Shown: positions 37,222 through 48,200 of the stretch, piece after piece
How positions within the stretch are numbered: the first letter of the stretch is position 1
How the letters are laid out: each line of letters starts with the position of its first letter
NCBI RefSeq assembly: GCF_014648415.1
Contig: NZ_BMRB01000003.1
Span: 310,001 to 374,000, forward strand
Reading direction: 5' to 3'
From: Actinokineospora fastidiosa
GTDB taxonomy: Bacteria > Actinomycetota > Actinomycetes > Mycobacteriales > Pseudonocardiaceae
DNA length: 64,000 nt
The notes under the pieces: model-generated
Told to the model about the DNA's origin: nothing
Databases searched by the model: none
The model's input: the letters and a program-made list of their open reading frames with translations, nothing else
Made by a program: the position numbers and the translations under genes

Positions 37222-38427
37222 TCAGGAAGCGCTCGCGGCGCCGATCTCGGTGTCCGTACCCTCCCCGGGCTGCTTGAGGACGGCCGCCCGCACGGCGAGC
37301 TCGAGCTCGAACCGGCCGCGCGGGTCGGCGAGCTGGTCGCCGAAGAGCTCTTCGAGGCGGTGGATGCGGTAGCGCACGGTCTGCGGGTGCACGCCCATCC
37401 TGGCCGCCATCTCGGTGACCCTGCCCTGGCTGGCCAGCCACTCGTGCAGGGTGCGCAGCATGCGGTCCTGCCTGCGCGCGGTCAGGTCGCGCAGCGGGGC
37501 CAGCCGCCGCTCGGCGAGTTCGGCGATGAGGTACTCGTCGGCGAACAGCGCCAGCGTGAGCCGGTGCTCCGCGCAGTCGACCACGCCGCCGTCGGCGGGG
37601 ATCAGCTCGCGCGCGGCCAGGTCCAGCGCCCGGGTGGCCACCCGCAGCGACGAGCGCACCTCCGACAGGGCGGCCGACGGGCCGATCGCCGCGGTCCAGC
37701 CGGGCAGCGCCGTGCGCAGGGTGACGGCGAGGCCGCGGACGTCGACGGTGTCGGCGACCAGCAGGCAGGGCTCGGCGCTCTCGGTGTCGACCAGGTGCTC
37801 GCGCAGCAGGTCGGCGGGAACGCCCTGGTCGCCGGTGGCCGGGCGGCGCAGGGCCACCACGCGCAGCGCGGCGGGCAGCGCCCAGCCCGCCTCGCGGGCG
37901 GCCTCGGTGAGCTGCCCCGGCGCGGGCGCCGGGTCGGCCATGATCAGCCGGACGAGCCTGCGCCGGGCCGCCGCGCCCGAGACCGGCCGCGCCTGGGTCG
38001 CGCCGGTCAGGCCGGACAGCTCGCCGAGGTAGGCGAAGATGACCTCCGCGCCGCGGGCGACCGCGGCGGCCGGGATGCGCCGGGTGCGCGCGTAGTGCGA
38101 CGCGTGCCGCCACGCCACCTGGCCACCGATGCGGTAGGCCCAGACCAGCAGGTCGGGACGGCAGCTCTTGACCAGCTCGCGGCGGCGGGCGCGGAACACC
38201 GCCGACCAGTCGTCGCCTGCCAGGCCGCGCGGGTTCGTCATGGTGTCCAGGCAGCACAGGATCGTGGTGCGGATGGTCTCGACGAGCGGGTCGACCACGC
38301 TGGCCAGCTCACCGGACTCCGCTGGCATCGCCTGGCCGAGTTCGCCGACCACCTCGCGGCGCAGGCGCTCGGCGAAGGACTGGTCCGGAGTCGGACCGCG
38401 GTGCTCCAGGACGGGTGTCGCGCTCAT
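37222..38427 (-). CDS. PucR/CdaR-type transcriptional regulator
   Basis: This 401-residue cytoplasmic regulator has a helical N-terminal half with no membrane segment, a degenerate GGDEF-like central region (about 220-290), and the C-terminal PucR helix-turn-helix (EWLASQGRVTEMAARMGVHP, then TVRYRIHRLEELFG), which is the hallmark of this family. ATG 38427 follows GGAGGCAGAGG. Members in actinobacteria control purine, amino-acid or secondary metabolism. The target is unknown. It could act on itself or on the LuxR-type gene downstream. Confidence 0.88.
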   Translation of the reverse strand: MSATPVLEHRGPTPDQSFAERLRREVVGELGQAMPAESGELASVVDPLVETIRTTILCCLDTMTNPRGLAGDDWSAVFRARRRELVKSCRPDLLVWAYRIGGQVAWRHASHYARTRRIPAAAVARGAEVIFAYLGELSGLTGATQARPVSGAAARRRLVRLIMADPAPAPGQLTEAAREAGWALPAALRVVALRRPATGDQGVPADLLREHLVDTESAEPCLLVADTVDVRGLAVTLRTALPGWTAAIGPSAALSEVRSSLRVATRALDLAARELIPADGGVVDCAEHRLTLALFADEYLIAELAERRLAPLRDLTARRQDRMLRTLHEWLASQGRVTEMAARMGVHPQTVRYRIHRLEELFGDQLADPRGRFELELAVRAAVLKQPGEGTDTEIGAASAS

Positions 38428-38570
38428 CCTCTGCCTCCGGTCATTGCGGGCGGCTCGGCTTCACCGCCATGGGGCAACCGTGCCGCACCGGTGACGCGGC
38501 GCACATCCGTACTTGTACGTACGCACTACCGAGATTGCGACGTATGGCCCAGTGCCCGGGTAACACGAAA

Positions 38571-38601
38571 CGGGGCCCCACCGGTGTCCGGTGGGGCCCC
38601 G
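38571..38601. terminator. Terminator hairpin, 14-bp stem
   Basis: A perfect stem CGGGGCCCCACCGG pairs with 38588-38601 across a three-base loop. It is 13 bases after the DUF6801 gene stop on the minus strand. It also stands between that gene and the divergent PucR start, so it insulates both. Confidence 0.85.
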
Positions 38602-38614
38602 CTCGCTGATCAGG

Positions 38615-39847
38615 TCACTGCTTGATGGTGAGGTCCATGTCGATCGTGTGGCCGTTGCCCTGGACGAAGGGGCTGATGAAGTCGTTCAGCCCGCCGCAGC
38701 CCTGCACGGCCGAGAGGCCGTAGGTGCCCGCGATCTTGCCGCCCTTGAGGACGTCGAAGTTGCCGACGGACTTCAGGCTGATGTCGGACGGGGTGACGGT
38801 CTGGCAGGTCGGCTCCTGGCTGATCGGGATGCCGAAGAGGGAGACCTTGGGCAGCTTCACGGTCAGCTTGCCGTTGAACGTGATGGCGCCGGTGGCGACG
38901 GTGCCGCTGGCCTGACCGACCGGCACGAACTCGATGTCGGCCTTGGACTCCAGGAACCCGAAGATCTTGAAGGTGCCGGAGGTCCTGTTCAGCTTCAGGT
39001 CACCGGTGTAGACGCCCTTGGCCAGGTCGGCGTTGGCGTCGAAGGTGCCCGACAGCGGGACCGGGCCGGTGAGCATGCCCTTGAGGTTCGACACGCCCTT
39101 GAGGTCGTACGACACCCGCACGCCGTTGTTGGGCGGGGTCGTGGTCGTCGTGGGGGGCTGCTGCGTCGTGGTCGTCGTGGTGGTGGTCGTCGGGGGGACC
39201 GTCGTGGTCGTGCTGGTCGGCGGGTTGCTGTCGCCGGGCAGGATCTCGATGGTGGCCAGCTCGTTGTTCTGGCCCGGGGCCAGGGTGCAGACCGAGTCGA
39301 AGGTGCCCAGGCCGGTCTCCGAGCCGTCCGCGGTGCGCGGGGTCAGGGTCAGCTTGAGGCCGTTGACGGTGATCTTGGCCGGGCCCGCCTTGCTGAAGGT
39401 CAGCGGCGGGGTCTGGCCGGTGGCCCGCACGTCGAAGGCGCCGGAGGCGGGGATCGGGGTCTTCTCCACCGTGATCGGCACGTTGACCGGCAGGGTCGCC
39501 TCGGGGGCGGCGACCTCGGCCGACGACACCGCGCTGCCCTCGACGGTCTTGGCGCCGACCAGGGTCAGGCCCTGGGTGGCGGTCTCCGGGACCGTCGTGA
39601 TGGCCTCGATGTCGAACGCGGGGTTCTGCTGCCCGACCTTGGTCGTCTTGGGGATGTCGGTGTTGATGACGACCTTGATCGGCTGGGTGCCGATCAGCGG
39701 GAAGGGACAGTTGTAGTTCAGCGTCAGCGAGACCGGGTCTGCCGCACTCGTGCCGGAGCCGAGCGCGATACCGGCGGCGACGAGACCGGCGGCGGCGAAG
39801 GCCGCCCCGCCTGCCACCAGCCTCCTGGTCACATTCCGTGAAGTCAC
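38615..39847 (-). CDS. Secreted DUF6801-domain protein
   Basis: This 410-residue secreted protein has a signal peptide (about residues 1-36, ending near SGTSAADP), a DUF6801 domain at about 40-200 (LTLNYNCPFPLIGTQPIKV), a long Thr/Pro linker (TTTTTTTTTQQPPTTTTTPP, near 215-240) and a C-terminal beta-rich domain (about 245-408) with a cysteine pair (PTCQTV, QGCGGLN). GTG 39847 follows GAGGACTG. The family is found in actinobacteria and is probably cell-surface; its function is unknown. It has its own terminator downstream. Confidence 0.82.
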   Translation of the reverse strand: MTSRNVTRRLVAGGAAFAAAGLVAAGIALGSGTSAADPVSLTLNYNCPFPLIGTQPIKVVINTDIPKTTKVGQQNPAFDIEAITTVPETATQGLTLVGAKTVEGSAVSSAEVAAPEATLPVNVPITVEKTPIPASGAFDVRATGQTPPLTFSKAGPAKITVNGLKLTLTPRTADGSETGLGTFDSVCTLAPGQNNELATIEILPGDSNPPTSTTTTVPPTTTTTTTTTQQPPTTTTTPPNNGVRVSYDLKGVSNLKGMLTGPVPLSGTFDANADLAKGVYTGDLKLNRTSGTFKIFGFLESKADIEFVPVGQASGTVATGAITFNGKLTVKLPKVSLFGIPISQEPTCQTVTPSDISLKSVGNFDVLKGGKIAGTYGLSAVQGCGGLNDFISPFVQGNGHTIDMDLTIKQ

Positions 39848-40180
39848 GATGATCAGTCCTCAGGTATCAGCGATGATACGAACGCAAACAATCGACGAGT
39901 CCGCTCCCGAAAAGGGCCGACCTCGATTTCACGACGGGTTTTCCCGCCCTATCGGATACTGTCCGGACCGACGGTAACGGACACCAATGCGACCGGGCAA
40001 GGATTCTCCAAAAGCTCGTTCCCCAGGTCAACCAAGACTTGTTGGGACCTGATAATAATGTGAGCTTCGAAGCGAAAACCGCTGGTCAGCAAGTCATCAA
40101 CCACGTGCTAATCCGCACGTGGACAGTTGTAGCACAAACCCAATTCCGCAGACAGGGGTTGTCTTGGGATTCCAATCACG
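39848..40180. other. AT-richer intergenic region
   Basis: This 330-base gap between the DUF6801 gene and the metH terminator is clearly less GC-rich than its surroundings. It holds the minus-strand promoter of the DUF6801 gene and an 8-bp inverted repeat at 40101-40122. No open frame of note is seen. The composition suggests an inserted or regulatory segment. Confidence 0.5.
40101..40122. promoter_or_regulatory. 8-bp inverted repeat CCACGTGC/GCACGTGG
   Basis: A perfect 8-bp dyad has a six-base TAATCC loop and contains two CACGTG cores. It could be an operator for a dimeric regulator or a weak hairpin. It lies in the AT-richer gap, about 250 bases upstream of the DUF6801 start on the minus strand. 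Confidence 0.4.
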
Positions 40181-40226
40181 ACGGCGGCGCCACCACCCGA
40201 GCCGAGTCGGGCGATGGCGCCGCCGT
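40181..40226 (-). terminator. Terminator downstream of metH
   Basis: A perfect 12-bp outer stem (40181-40192 with 40215-40226) encloses a 5-bp inner stem. It starts 18 bases after the metH stop on the minus strand. Confidence 0.75.
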
Positions 40227-40243
40227 GGGACGCGCGCGGGGGC

Positions 40244-43837
<3,594 letters not shown>

Positions 43838-43860
43838 CCGTCACCTCCCGTTTGTCGTGG

Positions 43861-43933
43861 GAGGCGCCCTTGCTTCGCGGTGGACCCGGCCGAGCGTGGC
43901 GGACCGTAGTCCGTTGCAGCGCCTCTCGGCCAC
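43861..43933 (-). promoter_or_regulatory. S-adenosylhomocysteine (SAH) riboswitch
   Basis: On the minus strand the leader reads GGCCGAGAGGCGCTGCAACG, followed by a hairpin, then CTCGGCC and GGGCGCCTC. P1 pairs GGCCGAG (43925-43931) with CTCGGCC (43888-43894). The 3' GCGCCTC (43861-43867) pairs with GAGGCGC after the first strand, making the SAH pseudoknot. The conserved GCUGCAACG core is intact. This layout is the SAH riboswitch, known upstream of ahcY and metH. It ends 23 bases before the metH start, so SAH binding would expose the SD. Confidence 0.9.
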
Positions 43934-43971
43934 GGACGAAATTACCTCACCGCCGAAAATGATGCCATCGG

Positions 43972-44994
43972 TCAGCGCCCCGGTACCAGGCTCCCCGGAC
44001 CGACGAACGCGGCGGCCCCGGCCAGCAGGTAACCCAGCGCGGGACCATACGCGCCAGCGCTCAGTTCGCCGAAACCGTTGGCACTGACAAGATCCACGAC
44101 CGCGCTGATGTGCACACCGGACAGTCCCAAGAGGACCAGACCGGCGATCCGCCGGAACATCCCCACGGCCGACTTGAGCACGAACAGCACCACAACGATG
44201 CCCGCGAGCGCCGCGGCGGCCACGCCGATCTCAACAAGTGAGAAGCCGCTCTCCTCGCCGAACAATCCGGTAAGGGGCCCGATGCCGTAGCGGAAGGCGA
44301 CGTACCCGAGGCCGAGCACCGTCAGCGCGACCCAGATCACCTTCATCGCCACCGATTCGAGCACGGCGGCGAATGACAGCAGGATGCCGAGCGCGACCAG
44401 CGGATACCCGGCGACGAGGACGTACCAGTCGCCGAAGCCCATGTCCTGGACCCCGGTCACCCTGTCCCAGAGGCCCGCGAGCGAGACGCCGCCGTCGACC
44501 CAGGGCAGGAGCGTGACGCTGACCAGCAGGACGAGCGCGCCGAGGATGGCGAGGGTCAGGCCGAGGCCGAGGACGCGCCTGCCCCGGGAGCGGGAGGGCT
44601 GGGGCTGGCGGGGCTGCTGGGGCGGACGGCTCGGCTGGGACGCACGCTGCTCGCGGTGCTCGGGATAGGCAGAGCGCTGGTCGCCGTAGCGCTCTGCCTG
44701 GTAGCCGGAACGGTGGTCGCCGTAGCGCTCGTCCTGGTAACTCGAACGCTGGTCGCCGTAGCGCTCGTCCTGGTAGGCGGAGTGCTGATCGGCGGTCGGG
44801 TACGGGTGTTGGCCCGCCGGGTAGGCGCCGTCCGGGTAGGCCGAGCGCCGGTCGTCCCGGTAGGGGGAGTCCGGATAGCCGGGCTCCCTCGGGTAACCAC
44901 GCTGCTGGGCGTCGCCTTGCCGCTGCCCGTGGCCGGGCTGCCTCGGGTAACCGCCGGGACGCTGCTGGTACGGGTCGCGTGGAGGCTGTGACAC
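43972..44994 (-). CDS. Tyr/Gln-rich membrane protein with 12-residue repeats
   Basis: This 340-residue protein has a Pro/Gln/Tyr/Arg-rich, disordered N-terminal part (about 1-135) with three 12-residue repeats of the type YQDERYGDQRSS, then a C-terminal part with about seven transmembrane helices (from LGLGLTLAILGALVLLV, about 140-335). GTG 44994 is used. It lies on the same strand as metH, 134 bases upstream, with the riboswitch between them. Disordered Tyr-rich tails of this kind occur on actinobacterial membrane proteins near cell-wall machinery, but no role is known. Confidence 0.7.
   Translation of the reverse strand: MSQPPRDPYQQRPGGYPRQPGHGQRQGDAQQRGYPREPGYPDSPYRDDRRSAYPDGAYPAGQHPYPTADQHSAYQDERYGDQRSSYQDERYGDHRSGYQAERYGDQRSAYPEHREQRASQPSRPPQQPRQPQPSRSRGRRVLGLGLTLAILGALVLLVSVTLLPWVDGGVSLAGLWDRVTGVQDMGFGDWYVLVAGYPLVALGILLSFAAVLESVAMKVIWVALTVLGLGYVAFRYGIGPLTGLFGEESGFSLVEIGVAAAALAGIVVVLFVLKSAVGMFRRIAGLVLLGLSGVHISAVVDLVSANGFGELSAGAYGPALGYLLAGAAAFVGPGSLVPGR
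44675..44782. repeat. Three 36-bp tandem repeats
   Basis: Units start at 44675, 44711 and 44747 and differ at few positions. They encode the 12-residue YxxERYGDxRSx repeats of the membrane protein. The period keeps the reading frame. Confidence 0.85.
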
Positions 44995-45064
44995 GCCCCG
45001 CACCGTACCCGCGCGCCGCCCGGGGAGATAGATCTCGGCGCGGGGCCTGGCCCCACCCCGTCGG

Positions 45065-45223
45065 TCACCAGATCGAGGCGTCCGACTCGGTCTCCTCGGT
45101 GTCGGCGATCTCGGCGACGACGAAGCGGCGGCCCGAGGGGTGGTGGACGGTGACGGTGCGGGCGGTGGGTTCGCCGTCGGCGTCGTCGTCGAGGTGGATG
45201 GAGAGGAGGAGCAGTTCGGACAT
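45065..45223 (-). CDS. 52-residue acidic protein after the PKS
   Basis: ATG 45223 follows GAGGGAGACCCG and gives a 52-residue product with a beta-strand-like start (MSELLLLSIHLDDDAD), a central TARTVTVHHPSGRRFVV and an acidic tail ending SDASIW. Its stop is 70 bases before the next gene. It begins 10 bases after the PKS stop on the same strand, so it is almost certainly cotranscribed and translated. No known domain is recognised. It could be a small partner of the PKS, such as a docking or modulatory protein. Confidence 0.65.
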   Translation of the reverse strand: MSELLLLSIHLDDDADGEPTARTVTVHHPSGRRFVVAEIADTEETESDASIW

Positions 45224-45233
45224 CGGGTCTCCC

Positions 45234-48200
45234 TCAGCCGGTCAGCAGGCCGTCCAGGAACTCGGCGAGCTGGGCGGCCGTCGGGTGGTCGAAGGCCACG
45301 GCGGCGGGCAGGGGGACGGCGAAGGCGGCCTCCAGCGCGTTCTTCAGCTCGACGGCCACCAGCGAGTCCAGGCCGAGTCGGGCGAACTTCGTGCGGGGCC
45401 CCACCTCGTCGGCGTCGGGGAAGCGCAGGACCTCGGCGACCTTGACGCGGATGAAGTCCTCGACGGCCGCCCGGCGCTCGTCGGGCGGGAGGGACAGCAG
45501 GGCGGCCCGGTCGATCTGGGCGCCGGTCGCCCCGCCGTCGGCCTTGGCGAGGGCCTCGAACAGCGGCTCGGCGGTCCAGTCGCCCGCCCCCGCCGTGACC
45601 GACACGTCGGGCGTGCCCAGCAGGGCGGCGAAGGTGCGCATGGCCTTGGCCGGGGTGACGGCGTGCAGCCCGTCCCGCGCCTCGCCGAGCGGGCCCCAGG
45701 CGATGTTGAGCGCGGGGAGCCCGGCGTTGGCCCTGCGGTGCGCGAGGTGGTCGAGCGCCTCGTCCTCGGGCCGGTGCTCGATGCCGACCAGGGCGGCCAG
45801 CCGCGAGTAGGTGACGAAGAAGTCCAGGTCGGGGAAAGCGGCCTCGTGCAGGGCCCACGCCAGCCCCGGGTCCTCGGCGGCGTGCACGACCCCGCCGACC
45901 GGCGGGCGGCCGGTCAGACCGGCCAGGTCGTCCGCGTGGGTGACCAGCGCCAGGTGGGTGGCGCCCATGGCGGTCAGCTTGGCCTCGGTGAGCCTGCCCA
46001 GTTCCGTGTCCGCGCCGGTGATGACGTACGTGCGGTCCGGGCGGACGGCGACCGGGCGGGGCGCGGGCTGGTCGAAGGCCAGGACCAGTTTGCCGACGTT
46101 GGCGCCCCGGCTGAGGACGCCGAAGGCCTCCTCCACCTCGTCGAGGGTGTAGGCCGTCGTGGTGACCGGGTCGAGGTCGCCTCGGGCCAGGCGGGTGGCC
46201 ACGTCGGTCATGATCTCGCGGTTGATGCGGGTCACCTCGTCGGCGGGCAGCTCGCTGAAGTCGAAGTTGTGGTACTCGACGTGCGGGTACTCGGCGGCCA
46301 CCTGCTCCGGCGCCCACACGCCCACCTTGCCCAGCTCGATGAACCGGCCGCCGTCGGCGAGGGTGCGCAGGCCCGCCGGGATGAACTCCTTGTTCAGGCT
46401 GTTCAGCACGATGTCGACGCCGCCGGGGATCTGGTCGGCGAAGTCGAGGGTGCGCGAGTTCATCAGGTGCTCGACGCCCTGCGCGGCGAGGACGGGCCAC
46501 TTGTGCGGGCTCGCCGTCGCGTACACCTCCGCGCCCGCCGCCTTCGCCAGCTGGACCGCGGCCTGCCCGACGCCGCCCGCGGCGGCGTGGATCAGCACGC
46601 GGTCGCCCGCCTTCATGCGGGCCAGGTGGTGCAGGGCGTAGTGCGCCGTCACGTACGCCGACGCCTGCCCGGCCGCCTCCGCCCAGGTCAGGCGGGCGGG
46701 CTTGGCGACAGCCGTCACCGACGGGACGGTCACCCGCCGCCGCATCAGGCCGGAGTAGTTGACGATGACCTCGTCCCCCGGCGCGAACGACGCGGTCGGG
46801 CCCGCCGCCAGGACGGTGCCCGCGCACTCGAACCCGAGCGGCTGCGCCGCGTACTCCGCGCCCGTGCTCTCCGCGTGCTGCTTGAGCATGCCCAGGGCGT
46901 TGAGGACGTCCTTGAAGTTCAGCCCCGCCGCGTGCACGCGCACCTGGATGTCGGACCCGGACGGCAGCTCGTCGGGCGCAGGCAGCGGCTTGATGTCGGC
47001 GAAGCGGCCGTGCTCGGTGATGGTCAGCGCGATGTTCTCGTCGCTCGGCTTGGCGGCGGGCAGCAGCCTGCGCACGTACCGGTGGCCGTCGCGGTAGGCC
47101 AGGCGGGGCTCCACGGTGTCGCGGACCCACTCCTGGGCGAACGCCGGATCGCCGCCCGGCGGCAGGTCGACCAGGATGCCCGGCGCGTCCGCTCCCCAGA
47201 CGGCCGCGGGTGTCGACCCGGTGTCGCCGGGCAGCCACTGCGCCCGCTCGGTGACGACCCACAGCCGCTTCCCCGGGCAGGCGGGCGCCTCGGCGTCCGG
47301 CCGCCAGAACCAGCACACGTCGGTGACCCCGTCGAGCGGCTCGTCGCCGGTGGAGAGCTGCACGCCCAGTTCCTTGGCGCGCTCGGCGTAGACGGCGGCG
47401 TCGCCGCCGATGAACTGCACGTGGCGGGGCTCGTCCCCGGCGGGCGGCAGCTGCGAGCGCTTCACCCAGACCCGGCGGTGCAGGAAGCCGGGACCGGCCG
47501 CCAGCCGCTTGAAGCCCAGGCCGCGCACCTCGACCACCGGCTCGTCGTCCTCCAGCACCAGCAGGTCGGCGGTGCGGTCGTCCTCGCCGTCGGTCAGCCG
47601 CAGCAGGACCCGCAGGTCGTCGGACTTGGGCTTCTTGAACAGCCGCACCTCGCCGAAGCGCACCGGCAGGTAGTTGTGGCCGTCGTCGATCAGCGGGGCG
47701 ATGGTGTGCAGCGCGCCGTCGAGCACCGGCGGCGGCAGGAACTCCATCCCGGCGGTGCGCTCGCCGCGCAGGTCGCCCACCGCGAAGTCGGCGCCGAACT
47801 GGAAGGCCGCGCGGATGCGCTGGAACGCGGGCCCGTAGCCCATGCCGACGGCGGCGAAGTCCGGGTACAGCTCCTCGGTCTCGCGCACGTCGTCGGCCCG
47901 CCCCGCGCCCGAGGCCCGCGCCCGCAGGTCGCGCCCGGGCGGGCCGGGGTCGGCGTGGTGGCGCGCCCCGCCGAGCATCGCGGTGGCGTGCACGCGCTCG
48001 ACGCCGCCGTCCACCACGCTGAGGATCTCCGCGGCGCCCGCGTGGCAGACCCGCGTGCGCAGCTCGGTGTGCTCGGTGACGAACAGCGGCTCGCGGATGC
48101 GGACCTCGGTGAGCGTGCGGCCCGCGTCGCCGAAGACGGCGTCCTGCAGGGCCAGCAGGATCTCCACGTAGCCCGCGCCGGGGAACACGACCTGGCCGCC

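Noticed and set aside
37222..38427. Active diguanylate cyclase in the PucR-type regulator
   Set aside because: The central region lacks a GGDEF motif; the PucR helix-turn-helix is the recognisable feature.
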